A DNA stretch of 34,835 nt from Phenylobacterium sp. (GCF_030654915.1 NZ_JAURWM010000261.1:1-34835), one strand, 5' to 3'; shown: positions 1 through 7,782, counted from the first letter of the stretch. The notes: generated by a model from the sequence alone, not told the origin. Translations and numbers: made by a program.

Positions 1-176
1 TGCGGTCGGCTCAGCTGGACCAGATTCGGCCATAACACCTCAACTCTCACCGTGACCCATTGAAGGTAAGGTCTGAGTTGTCAAGCGCCGGCGCGATGCG
101 GCAGCGGTCGCCTTACGTCACTTGCTTAACAAGATGCCATGACCGATGTTCACGCCGCAACAAACGTGGATAGAAA
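1..176. other. Upstream region of first thiolase gene
   Basis: No coding sequence could be supported here. It precedes the first thiolase and probably contains its promoter, but no convincing -35/-10 pair is visible. A weak inverted pair CAACTC...GAGTTG flanks about 26 bases near positions 41-80. The stretch just before the ATG has only a weak purine-rich ribosome-binding site (GGATAGAAA). Confidence 0.3.
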
Positions 177-1352
177 ATGACGGCTTACATCCAGGATGCG
201 GTTCGAACCCCTCGCGGAAGGGCCAAGGCCGATGGCGGGCTTGCGACGCTGAAGCCCCAGCGACTCGTCGCCGCGTTGATCGAGAGTCTGGAAACGCGCA
301 ACCAGCATGCACGCGACCCGCAGGCCTTGATCCTCGGCTCGGTCGGCCAGGTCGGAGCTCAAGGTGGAAACATCGCCCTGGTATCGAAGCTCTACGCCCA
401 ACTGCCCGATGAGGCTGGAGCCTGGACGATCAACAATTACTGCGCGTCGGGCCTGACGGCTATCGGCCAGGCGGCCAATATGGTCTCGACTGGCGGCGCA
501 GCGACGGTGCTGGCGGGCGGCGTTGAGATGATGTCGCGAGTTCCGTTCATGGCCGACCAGGCCGACTTCTACGCCGACGCCGACCTGCCCCAGCGGGCGC
601 GATATGTGCCCGTCGTCATCGCCGCAGATCGTCTTGCAGAGACGGAGGGCATCTCCCGCGAGGAGATGGACGCCGTGACCCTCGCTTCCCAGGAGAAGGC
701 GGCCGCCGCCGAAGGCACCGGTCTGGTCGCCTCGCGTATCGCGCTCAATGGCCTGTTGCGGGATGAGTGCGCGCGCCCCACCACGGCCAAGGCCCTGGCC
801 GCCCTCCCGCCCGCGTTCGGCGCGTTGGCGAAGTCCTACTCGGAGGCCCTTGGCGGGGTGGCGATCGACCATCGGCACACCCTGGCCCACGCGCCACCCG
901 TCGCTGACGGAGCAGGTCTGGCGCTGATCACCGCCACCCCCAGCGGGGCGGGTGCTCGCGGTCGGATTGTCGCCTATGCGGAGTCAGGCGGCGACCCCGC
1001 GGCATCGCTGACGGCCGGCTTCCGCGCCATGGATCTGGCGTTGAGCCGCGCCAGCCTCAAGCTAGCGGACATGGACCGGATTGAGTTCATGGAGGCCTTC
1101 GCCGTCACCATCGCCAAGTTCTTCCGCGACTATGACGTCGACCATCGGCGCGTAAACGTAAGCGGCGGTCACCTGGCCAAGGGGCACCCGATGGGCGCTA
1201 CAGGAGCCATCCTGCTGTCGTCCCTGCTGGACGCGCTCGATGACGCCGATGGGCGGTATGGCCTTGTCGTCGTGGCAGGCGCCTCAGGCGTCGGCGCCGC
1301 CATGGTGATCGAACGCCTATCCACAGCTCACCGAAGGGCGCTAGCGTCTTAG
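177..1352 (+). CDS. Thiolase-family acetyl-CoA acyltransferase, second catalytic Cys missing
   Basis: This 391-residue protein has normal thiolase length. Thiolases cleave 3-ketoacyl-CoA with CoA, or run the reverse Claisen condensation, in the cytoplasm. The nucleophilic cysteine is present in NNYCASG (Cys89), and the GGHLAKGHPMGATG motif supplies the active-site histidine. Two canonical elements are altered. The NEAF/HEAF motif reads FMEAF. The C-terminal CxxGGxG motif, which normally carries the second catalytic cysteine, reads AGASGVG, placing Ala367 at the cysteine position. The C-terminal sequence is closest to the FadI/trifunctional-beta style. Fold assignment is certain, but standard thiolase activity is doubtful. 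It is convergent with the next thiolase across a strong hairpin. The start ATG is the first one that gives the complete N-terminal strand MTAYIQDAVRTP. Confidence 0.88.
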   Translation: MTAYIQDAVRTPRGRAKADGGLATLKPQRLVAALIESLETRNQHARDPQALILGSVGQVGAQGGNIALVSKLYAQLPDEAGAWTINNYCASGLTAIGQAANMVSTGGAATVLAGGVEMMSRVPFMADQADFYADADLPQRARYVPVVIAADRLAETEGISREEMDAVTLASQEKAAAAEGTGLVASRIALNGLLRDECARPTTAKALAALPPAFGALAKSYSEALGGVAIDHRHTLAHAPPVADGAGLALITATPSGAGARGRIVAYAESGGDPAASLTAGFRAMDLALSRASLKLADMDRIEFMEAFAVTIAKFFRDYDVDHRRVNVSGGHLAKGHPMGATGAILLSSLLDALDDADGRYGLVVVAGASGVGAAMVIERLSTAHRRALAS

Positions 1353-1362
1353 CGCCAGAGGC

Positions 1363-1387
1363 CTCCGGCCCCTGGATGGGGCCGGAG
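1363..1387. terminator. Bidirectional hairpin between convergent thiolases
   Basis: A perfect 10-bp stem, CTCCGGCCCC paired with GGGGCCGGAG, encloses the loop TGGAT. It lies in the 57-base gap between two converging genes, so it probably ends transcription from both sides. There is no T-run on either strand, so it is not a textbook intrinsic terminator. Confidence 0.65.
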
Positions 1388-1409
1388 CGCCGCGATCACT
1401 TGGTCGACG

Positions 1410-2630
1410 TCAGACGCCGACCACGAGACTCACCGTGGTCGTGGTGGATCCGCCGATATTGAGGGTCTGCGCGGTCTTGGCGCCCTCCACCTGATAGCCG
1501 CCAGCCTGGCCGGTCACCTGCTTGAAGGCGTCGAGCGCCATTCTCACCCCCGTGGCCCCGACCGGGTGCCCCAGGCCGATCAGGCCGCCGGACGGGTTGA
1601 TCGGCAGCCGGCCGGTCATCTCGATGGAGCCGTCCTCAATCGCCTTCCAGGACTCACCTGGCGCGGTGAGGCCCAGATGGTCGATCGCCATGTACTCAGT
1701 TGTTGTGAAGCAGTCGTGCGTCTCGACCAGATCGATCTGGGAGAGGTCGGAAACGCCCGCGCGACGATGCGCGTCCTCGATGGCCCGCCTCACCTGCGGG
1801 AACACATAGTCCTGCCCTTCACTCGCCTTTACCTTTGCGGCGTAGGAGATTGGCGCGGACCGATGCCCCCAGCCCTTGATCTGCGGCAAGCTTTCCAGAG
1901 CGATCCCGCGCCGATCCGCGTACTCCGCCGCGCGCTTGGGCGAGGCCAGGAATAGAACGGCCGCGCCGTCGGTGACCTGACCGCAATCCTGCTTTCGGGT
2001 TCGCCCCTCGACGACAGGGTTGGCCTCGTCGTCGGCCGTGAAGCTCTTGTCATTGAACACCCACTCGCGCGTTTGAGCGTTGGGGTTGTGCTTAGCATTG
2101 GCGAAATTGATCTCAGCGATCCGCATGAGATGTTCGTACTTCAGGCCATAGCGCCGTTCGTACTCCTCCGCGAGGTCGGAGAAGGCGGCTGGCCAAACAT
2201 AGCGCGCGTCTTGGAACTCATGTCCCGCCCAGGCCGCCGCGCCCAGGTTCTGCGCGGCCTGCAGGCCGCTCACGTTGCGCATCTGCTCCATGCCGACCAC
2301 GCACGCCAAGTCATAGCGCCCAGCCTCGAGCTCTGCGGTCGCCGCCAATATCGCCACACTTCCAGAGGCGCATGCCGCTTCATGGCGCGCGGTCGGCAGA
2401 CCATCAAAGTCGGGATGAACGAGCCCAAAGAAACCGCCAAGCAGGCCCTGGCCGGAAAACAGGTCGCCGACAAAATTGCCGACATGCCCAGTTTCGACCT
2501 CGCCAGGATCAAGCGCCGCAGCCTGCAATCCCTGCCCCACGACCTCAGAGAACGCGTCCGCGAGGTCCATGCCCTGACGCGCCCAATTCGTCGAAAAATC
2601 GCTCTGCCATCCGCCGAGTAGATAGACCAT
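1410..2630 (-). CDS. SCP2-type thiolase (acetyl-CoA acetyltransferase)
   Basis: The 406-residue product has the hallmarks of the SCP-x/SCP2 thiolase subfamily. The nucleophile lies in EAACASGS (Cys87). The subfamily-specific HDCF motif (residues 305-308) carries the second catalytic cysteine, GLGHPVGATG supplies the histidine (His355), and the C-terminus ends in NIGGSTTTT. In bacteria these enzymes act in degradation of fatty acids, branched or sterol side chains; the substrate cannot be read from sequence. Unlike the convergent neighbour it keeps the full catalytic set, so the two thiolases are not recent duplicates. The ATG start gives MVYLLGGWQSDF. A 21-bp dyad lies about 110 bases upstream of the start and may be its operator. 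Confidence 0.9.
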   Translation of the reverse strand: MVYLLGGWQSDFSTNWARQGMDLADAFSEVVGQGLQAAALDPGEVETGHVGNFVGDLFSGQGLLGGFFGLVHPDFDGLPTARHEAACASGSVAILAATAELEAGRYDLACVVGMEQMRNVSGLQAAQNLGAAAWAGHEFQDARYVWPAAFSDLAEEYERRYGLKYEHLMRIAEINFANAKHNPNAQTREWVFNDKSFTADDEANPVVEGRTRKQDCGQVTDGAAVLFLASPKRAAEYADRRGIALESLPQIKGWGHRSAPISYAAKVKASEGQDYVFPQVRRAIEDAHRRAGVSDLSQIDLVETHDCFTTTEYMAIDHLGLTAPGESWKAIEDGSIEMTGRLPINPSGGLIGLGHPVGATGVRMALDAFKQVTGQAGGYQVEGAKTAQTLNIGGSTTTTVSLVVGV

Positions 2631-2739
2631 GCGTCCCTCACTGACCGTTCATAGGCCACCAGCTACCACATCTCGTTATACAAGTGATAGCTGCGCGCAC
2701 CTTCACGATCTAAAATCCAGGCCTAGGCGACACAGCGTT

Positions 2740-2760
2740 ACAGACGCAAATTGCGTCTGT
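2740..2760. promoter_or_regulatory. Perfect 21-bp dyad, candidate operator
   Basis: ACAGACGCAA is followed by a single A and then TTGCGTCTGT, a perfect 10-bp inverted repeat around one base. It lies upstream of the minus-strand SCP2 thiolase in otherwise non-coding DNA. The size and symmetry fit a TetR- or GntR-like dimer site, but no regulator gene adjoins it. It could instead be a hairpin left from degraded DNA. Confidence 0.45.
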
Positions 2761-2809
2761 GGCCATGCCCGTCAGCAAGAACGGGTGTGCAAAGGAGGCG
2801 CGGCTTTTT

Positions 2810-2831
2810 GGGGACCACCCGCAGGGTCCCC
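2810..2831. repeat. 7-bp inverted repeat
   Basis: GGGGACC and GGTCCCC flank an 8-base loop. A CTTTTT run precedes it on the plus strand, which is the wrong side for a plus-strand terminator. The surrounding stretch from 2631 to about 3149 contains no gene I can support. Confidence 0.3.
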
Positions 2832-3149
2832 CTACCCCAACGCTACTTCAAGACACCAAGCGCATGGAGCGGAGGCATGTCCATGGTTCCGCGCGCGGTG
2901 AGTCCCATGGCGGCCTCGCCAAGCTGATCCCGCCGCCCAGCCCCGCAACCGCCTAGAGCGGCGGTGGGCCATCGCACCCGGCGCCCCGAGCCGGCTACCC
3001 ACCGACTTCTTCAACGATATCAGCCAAGGGCGAACACTAGGACGGCGCCAGCAAGCGGGCCTTCGGCGCCTAGCGCTGGTGACGCATCAACCCTTCCCAC
3101 GGATGTCAATTCGGGACTGACGCCTCTCGCGGCAGGGATCGCCGGGAGT

Positions 3150-3415
3150 TTAGAGGCCGAGATGGTTCGCCAGTTCCTCGTAGTTGTGCTGCCACAACGG
3201 CCCGCCGCGGGGGTTGGTCTGGTAGAAGGATCGGAAGCCGATCATCTGCTGCAGCTCGGGCGACATCTCGCGCGCCACCTCGATCGGCACAGCGAACGGA
3301 TAGGCCTCTTCCGGCACCAGAAAGCCGGGATTGAACGGCGAGGTGATCACCCGACGCCGCACGTCGGTCGTGCGGTTGGCGCCGCCGCCGTGGGCGCTGC
3401 CCCTTCGACAAGGAA
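3150..3415 (-). pseudogene. 3' remnant of phytanoyl-CoA dioxygenase-like gene
   Basis: The minus strand encodes an open C-terminal segment containing HGGGANRT, then VAREMSPELQQMIGF, ending at a normal stop. This is the C-terminal part of PhyH-family Fe(II)/2-oxoglutarate dioxygenases, where the histidine of the HGGGANRT-like stretch is expected to be the distal iron ligand. Upstream, the family-like text LFLVEG lies in a different frame from SAHGGG, which indicates a one-base loss near position 3405. Beyond that the DNA changes to an unrelated autotransporter fragment. The iron-binding HxD motif and the N-terminal two thirds are absent, so the gene is dead. Confidence 0.65.
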
Positions 3416-3457
3416 CAGTCACACTAGGCCACGCCGCAGCGTGAGCGCAGGCGTCAT

Positions 3458-3717
3458 TCAAAGCCCGACTTGCGCCGAGATCGAGAGGGCGTCATCCACA
3501 GCGCCATTCGGGCCCGTTTCCATCTCCGTCGCAAGGTTCACCCGATCACGGATGGGATCGATCGCGCCCGCCCCGGCGATGGAGCACACGGCCTGGCCGT
3601 CGGCGACCTACAAGGTCCCGCCGCTGACGGTGACCGCGACGGTGTTGATGATCGCCGAACCCCCTCCGACTCGAGCGTGCCGCCGCTCACCGTGACGTCG
3701 CCCGTGAAGGTGTTCAA
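3458..3717 (-). pseudogene. Frameshifted autotransporter passenger repeat remnant
   Basis: Reading the minus strand gives NTFTGDVTVSGGTLESEG. After a one-base frameshift in a G-run near 3660 it continues GSAIINTVAVTVSGGTL, then an in-frame TAG, then VADGQAV and SIAGAGAID. The repeated TVSGGTL and the SIAGAG text are typical of autotransporter-associated beta-strand repeats, found in large surface adhesins. Only about 80 codons remain, with no signal peptide and no barrel domain. It abuts the PhyH remnant on one side and the photolyase stop codon on the other. Family recognition is from motif text only. Confidence 0.6.
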
Positions 3718-5177
3718 AATTCAGTGCTGTTCGGCTCCCCAGCAAGGCTCTTCAACGCCGCCAGCGCTCGCAAACGGGCCTGACCGTGGTCCACGATCGG
3801 GCGGGGATAGGTCTGCCCCAGGCGCACGCCAGCCTCGGACAGCACGCCAGCCGGCGCGCTCCAGGGAGCGTGCAGCCAGCGGTCTGGCAGAGCCCTAACC
3901 TCGGGCACCCATCGCCGGACATAACGCCCATCAGAGTCGAACTTCTCGCCTTGAACGACGGGATTGAAAATTCGGAAATAGGGGGCGGCGTCGGCGCCGG
4001 AGCCCGCGACCCACTGCCAGTTCTGCACATTGCTGGCGAGGTCAGCGTCCACCAAGGTGTCCCAAAACCAGCTCTCGCCTTCGCGCCAGTCGATTAGCAG
4101 GTGCTTGACCAGGAAGGAGGCGACCACCATCCGAACGCGATTATGCATCCAGCCCGTCGTCCAAAGCTGGCGCATGCCGGCGTCCACCAACGGATAGCCC
4201 GTCCGGCCTTCCTTCCAGGCCGCGAGCCCATCAACGTCGGACCGCCAGGGCATCTCGTCAAACTCTGGCCGAAAGGCGCGTTCGGTCATGTACGGAAACT
4301 GGTGGAGCAGGTGGGCGGAGAACTCGCGCCAGCCGATCTCGGCGGCGAACTTGTCCGCCTGCGCCTGGCTCGCCCGGCCCTGTGCGACGGCTCCCCGCAC
4401 GTCCTGCAGCACGCGTCGCGGACTGATCTCCCCCCAGTGTAGATGCGGCGACAAGCGAGAGGTCCCGGAGCGACCGGGAATGTCTCGACTAGTGGCGTAG
4501 TCCTTGAGGCCGCGTGAGAGGAATGCCGATAGCGCCGAACTAGCGCCCTCCTCCCCCGGACTCCAGTCGAAGCCGCCCGACCAATCTGGCGCGCGCGGAT
4601 GCAACCCCCAGTCGGCGATGTCGTCGCTGGCGACATCGCCGAGCGTGGAAATGCGCGTTGGCGGCGGCATGTGATCGAGTTCAGGGATCACCGGCATCAG
4701 CGCCTTCAAAAACGGCGTGAAGACCCTGTACGGGCGTCCGGCCTCCGTCAGGACGGCGGCCGGGCGCGTCAGCAAGGTTCCGTTGAAACCCTGACAGTTC
4801 ACGCCCTCCTTTTGCAGGGCATGGGCGATATCAGCGTCGCGGCCGAAGGCCTCAGGCTCGAACCTGCGGTTCATGAAGACTTGATCGGCGCCGGTCTGGT
4901 CGATGAGGCGACGCAGTTCAGCCTCGGAGTCGCCTCGGCGGAGAATGAGCCCGCCGCCACATCGACGCAGCGAAGCGTCCAGCGCGCGCAACGATTTGTC
5001 CAACCACCACAGGGACGCCGCGCCTAGGCGGCGCTCCGGGCCCGGCTCATCGAGAACATAGAGCGGCAGGATCGGCCGCCCCGTCGTGACGGCGGCGTGC
5101 AGAGCCGGGTTGTCCCCCAGTCTTAGGTCTTGGCGAAACCACACCAGCACCGGGCGCTCTGCTTCATCGACCACCAT
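3714..5177 (-). CDS. phrB: Deoxyribodipyrimidine photolyase (class I CPD photolyase)
   Basis: This flavoenzyme repairs UV-induced cyclobutane pyrimidine dimers using light. The N-terminal Rossmann-like antenna domain begins VLVWFRQDLRLGDNPAL. The FAD-binding helical domain contains RSGTSRLSPHLHWGE (about residues 236-250) and WREFSAHLLHQFPYM. It also holds the strongly conserved blocks GYPLVDAGMRQLWTTGWMHN and NWQWVAGSGADAAPYFRIFN. I chose the ATG at 5177 because GGGGAGAGAG lies directly before it and the resulting 487 residues match the family. A GTG at 5222 would add 15 residues with no visible ribosome-binding site. The 3' end abuts autotransporter debris and the 5' side faces the parB/integrase debris. 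Confidence 0.95.
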   Translation of the reverse strand: MVVDEAERPVLVWFRQDLRLGDNPALHAAVTTGRPILPLYVLDEPGPERRLGAASLWWLDKSLRALDASLRRCGGGLILRRGDSEAELRRLIDQTGADQVFMNRRFEPEAFGRDADIAHALQKEGVNCQGFNGTLLTRPAAVLTEAGRPYRVFTPFLKALMPVIPELDHMPPPTRISTLGDVASDDIADWGLHPRAPDWSGGFDWSPGEEGASSALSAFLSRGLKDYATSRDIPGRSGTSRLSPHLHWGEISPRRVLQDVRGAVAQGRASQAQADKFAAEIGWREFSAHLLHQFPYMTERAFRPEFDEMPWRSDVDGLAAWKEGRTGYPLVDAGMRQLWTTGWMHNRVRMVVASFLVKHLLIDWREGESWFWDTLVDADLASNVQNWQWVAGSGADAAPYFRIFNPVVQGEKFDSDGRYVRRWVPEVRALPDRWLHAPWSAPAGVLSEAGVRLGQTYPRPIVDHGQARLRALAALKSLAGEPNSTEF

Positions 5178-5271
5178 CTCTCTCCCCGCGCGCGGCGCCT
5201 CGTCGTGACCGTCCGTTCCCACGCGAATATCACCTTCACCTCAATAGAGACCACGCTGCGTAGGGCGCGCC

Positions 5272-5389
5272 GCGGACAATCGCCACCAGCGGCTGCAACA
5301 GCCCCTTGGCGCGGATGCTGGCGGCGCGGGACTCGATGTCGTGAGCGCTGTGGCGTACTCGTCGCGGACGGCAAGAGCGCGAGCAACGC
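5272..5389 (-). pseudogene. ParB/RepB-type partition protein remnant
   Basis: On the minus strand one frame reads ALLALLPSAT. After a frameshift another frame reads RHSAHDIESRAASIRAKG followed by LLQPLVAIV. Together these resemble the N-terminal ParB/Srx domain of plasmid and integrative-element ParB proteins, whose usual pattern is LPSxxNVRR...DIExLAASIxAxGLLQPLVV. Only about 40 codons survive, with no helix-turn-helix region. It meets the plus-strand recombinase remnant near 5390, consistent with a collapsed mobile element. Confidence 0.55.
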
Positions 5390-5770
5390 ACCATACGACG
5401 GCCTGTGGTGAAAATCCCTCGCCGCCTCCTGGCCCACCTGCGGCGCTGGAAACGACTGGACCAAGCGGCCCCAGCTCGCAAAGGCAGGCCCATCAACACC
5501 ATCATCCATCACGGCGGAGAGCCGATCACGACCAAGGTCACCAAGAGCTTCAAGGCCATTGTCCGGGACGTCGGCCTTGACGGCCCTACCCCGCATTGGC
5601 TGGCGCCACACCTGTGCGACCTGGCTAGTGGAAGCGGCGCCGACATGTGGGATGCGGCCGCCTTCACCGGCATGACCACGGCGGTGCTGGAACGGCGCGA
5701 CGGCCACCACCGGCCCGACCATCAGTCCTCCGCCCTCGCAGCGACCAGGCGGCGCCTACGCCGGATCTGA
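5378..5770 (+). pseudogene. Degenerate tyrosine recombinase (integrase) C-terminal remnant
   Basis: The plus-strand frame reads VKIPRRLLAHLRRWKRLD, then IIHHGGEPITTKVTKSF, then PTPHWLAPHLC, then FTGMTTAVLERRDGHHRPDH. This follows the C-terminal catalytic domain of phage/plasmid-type site-specific integrases, whose usual text is TPHTLRHT and LERVYGHHxPDH. In this copy the catalytic Arg and His positions read Ala and Pro (codons 5603-5608). The nucleophilic Tyr position reads Asp (GAC at 5699-5701). The N-terminal SAM-like and core-binding domain is missing. It cannot be active. The reading frame has nevertheless stayed open and overlaps the stop of the convergent exonuclease by 15 bases. Confidence 0.68.
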
Positions 5771-6739
5771 TGTCGTGGATCTTGAAGGAGCAAAGCTCTC
5801 CGCATCCCGCGCAACCAGCGCACGTAGTTCATCTCCGCTCAGAATTCGCAGCGGCTTGCCCGCGGCGATGAGAGCCTCGGCCTTTTGATAGTTCGCGCTA
5901 CGGCAAATTCCGAATGTGAATGGGCGAGCGGCGGCGACAACAAAGAGCGTCGTGGTCTCGCCAAGGCCCGACATGATCCGGCCACCGGCATCGGCCACGA
6001 CCGCCGGCAGTTCCGGGTCGCTGTGACGGCTCATGAACGCCACGCGCTCTCCGGCCAGTGGCCCGTTTTCCGCGGGCATTGGCCAAGGCGACCTGGCGGA
6101 TTTGGCGACCTGTTTGCGCCAAGGCCCGGCCATCCAGCCATCGAGGTCGATGCCCGTGTGGTCCATCGCCTTCAGAATCGTCCAACCGGCCACCCGCGCA
6201 TCGCTAAGCGCGTCGTGGTGGCGATGCTCCAGGCCAAGGTGGGCCGCCACCACATTGAGCTTGTGACTTGGCAGATCTGGCCAAGCGTGACGAGCGACCC
6301 GCACGCTGTCTAGCCAGCGGGCGTCGATCGCTGGAATCCCCGCCTGGGCGCAAGCCGCGCCAAGCGCCGCCCTATCGAAGTTCGAATGGGCGACAGCCAC
6401 GCGACCACCAAGGTGGGCCGAGATCGTAGCGTGCAGCCGGGCGTAGTTCGGCTTGCCGCGCACATGCCTCGCACCGATGCCATGGAGCCGCGTATTGAAC
6501 GCATCGAACCGATCCTCTGGATCGATCAAGCTCTCATAGGTCAAGACTTCCCGGCCCCCCGCGAAGCCGACAATGCCAATCTGGCAGATGCTGGACGTCC
6601 GCGAGCAGGCGGTTTCGACGTCCACGACAACGAAATCGAGGTCGATATCCTTGATGGCTGGGCCCGTCGTCAGGGGAAGCGTCAGATCGGCGGCTGGGCG
6701 AAAGCCAAGCCCAGAAGACACTTGATCCAGCAACTTCAA
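5756..6739 (-). CDS. DnaQ-like 3'-5' exonuclease with C-terminal BRCT-like domain
   Basis: The protein has an RNase T/DnaQ-fold DEDDh exonuclease domain: VVVDVETA supplies the Asp-Glu pair (about residues 40 and 42). HSNFDRAAL supplies the third acid (about 122), and HHDALSDARVA the catalytic His and last Asp (about 175 and 180). The last roughly 85 residues (GERVAFMSRHSDPEL through LRILSGDELRALV) resemble a BRCT domain, as in several small bacterial epsilon-like exonucleases. It probably removes nucleotides during DNA repair; no polymerase partner is adjacent. The start is uncertain. TTG at 6739 follows GAAGGGGTGTAGG and gives 327 residues. The frame stays open to an ATG at 6904, but the extra 55 residues look non-homologous. 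Confidence 0.82.
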   Translation of the reverse strand: MKLLDQVSSGLGFRPAADLTLPLTTGPAIKDIDLDFVVVDVETACSRTSSICQIGIVGFAGGREVLTYESLIDPEDRFDAFNTRLHGIGARHVRGKPNYARLHATISAHLGGRVAVAHSNFDRAALGAACAQAGIPAIDARWLDSVRVARHAWPDLPSHKLNVVAAHLGLEHRHHDALSDARVAGWTILKAMDHTGIDLDGWMAGPWRKQVAKSARSPWPMPAENGPLAGERVAFMSRHSDPELPAVVADAGGRIMSGLGETTTLFVVAAARPFTFGICRSANYQKAEALIAAGKPLRILSGDELRALVARDAESFAPSRSTTSDPA

Positions 6740-6963
6740 CCTACACCCCTTCGCCCAAGTCTGTTGACGTTGACGACCATCCACACAGGCCTTGTTGGTT
6801 AGCCGTTCATCCGCGTCGAACCAAGAGCGCCGTGCCGGAAGCATCCACGGCCCACTATGGAGTCGGCGATCTCCAACCGGCAGGCTCTCACTGCGAAGCA
6901 GCAAGCGGACATTGGTCCCCAGGCGCGGTTGACCAAGCTACCGCTTTGCCGCACCACCGACCG

Positions 6964-7632
6964 ATGACCGAACTCACCCGTCTCAAGGGCCCCATGGCCA
7001 CTCCGGCGAGCGGCCGAGATCCCCAGTCAATGGTGATCCTGCTGCACGGCTACGGCTCAAACGGCGCCGACCTGATGGGGCTCGTCCCCTACTGGCGCGC
7101 AAGCCTGCCCGACACCGTCTTCATGGCGCCTAACGCTCCGGAGGTCTGTCCCGGCGCCCCTGGTGGCTATCAGTGGTGGTCGCTGGCCGACCTGGGACGG
7201 GAAAGCCGCGCCGCGGGCGTGCGACGGGCCGCGCCCCTGGTGCACGGCTTCATCGACATGCACCGCGCCGCCTACGATCTGCCGAACAGCAAGGTGGCGC
7301 TCGTGGGATTCAGCCAGGGAACCATGATGGCTCTCCATGTGGGGCCGCGGCGCTCCGAAGTCCTTGCGGGGATCGTGGGCTATTCGGGCATGCTGGCCGA
7401 CGCCGAAGAATTGCAGACCGAGGTGAGGACCAAGCCGCCCTTGCTCCTGGTCCATGGGGACGCCGACCCGATGGTGCCCTTCGCCGCCATGGGCCAGGCG
7501 GAAGCCGAGTTCAAAGCCATGGGGTTTGAGATAAGCACCCATGCCGCGCAAGGGCTCGGCCACAGCATCGACGAGGCGGGACTGCGACTGGGCGGGGACT
7601 TCCTCGCCCGCCAGTTACACCGCGTCAGCTAG
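6964..7632 (+). CDS. Alpha/beta-hydrolase carboxylesterase (phospholipase/carboxylesterase family)
   Basis: This 222-residue serine hydrolase is of the small carboxylesterase/lysophospholipase type (YpfH-like). The catalytic triad is visible: Ser117 in GFSQGT, Asp168 in VHGDADPMVP, and His200 in GLGHSI. The oxyanion segment is ILLHGYGSNG. There is no signal peptide, so it acts in the cytoplasm on short acyl esters or acyl-thioesters; the exact substrate is unknown. The ATG at 6964 is the family-like start. The frame is open back to 6832, but that extension has no similarity to the fold. It diverges from the exonuclease and converges on a small secreted protein. Confidence 0.88.
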   Translation: MTELTRLKGPMATPASGRDPQSMVILLHGYGSNGADLMGLVPYWRASLPDTVFMAPNAPEVCPGAPGGYQWWSLADLGRESRAAGVRRAAPLVHGFIDMHRAAYDLPNSKVALVGFSQGTMMALHVGPRRSEVLAGIVGYSGMLADAEELQTEVRTKPPLLLVHGDADPMVPFAAMGQAEAEFKAMGFEISTHAAQGLGHSIDEAGLRLGGDFLARQLHRVS

Positions 7633-7648
7633 GGCGGACGCCCTCGAC

Positions 7649-7715
7649 GGTCACGGCAGCAAACCGCAGCCGCCGATTCTGGCCGGAAAGCTGGTGGACT
7701 GACGCCGCCGTGACC
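7649..7715. repeat. 9-bp inverted repeat between convergent genes
   Basis: GGTCACGGC (7649-7657) and GCCGTGACC (7707-7715) are perfect inverted copies about 49 bases apart, and the match extends imperfectly to about 13 of 15 bases. They lie in the gap between the converging esterase and secreted-protein genes and may form a long hairpin that helps end transcription. Confidence 0.35.
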
Positions 7716-7782
7716 GACGGCTAGGCTGATAGACGAGGCCAGGGGACATCTAGGGGCGGATCGCGGCGGGCGCGAACCAGCG

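Noticed and set aside
2810..2831. GGGGACC/GGTCCCC hairpin as a terminator
   Set aside because: The T-run lies on the wrong side for either strand to use it as an intrinsic terminator.
2843..2990. Minus-strand open segment ending GLTARGTMDMPPLHALGVLK
   Set aside because: It is open and reads like a protein C-terminus, but I could not match it to any family and it has no start or ribosome-binding site. It may be further debris.
3470..3898. Plus-strand ORF of 142 codons over the autotransporter debris
   Set aside because: The recognisable protein text is on the minus strand; the plus-strand reading has no family features.
5130..5411. Plus-strand 93-codon ORF across the photolyase start region
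   Set aside because: It runs antisense to the photolyase N-terminus and the parB remnant and has no recognisable content.
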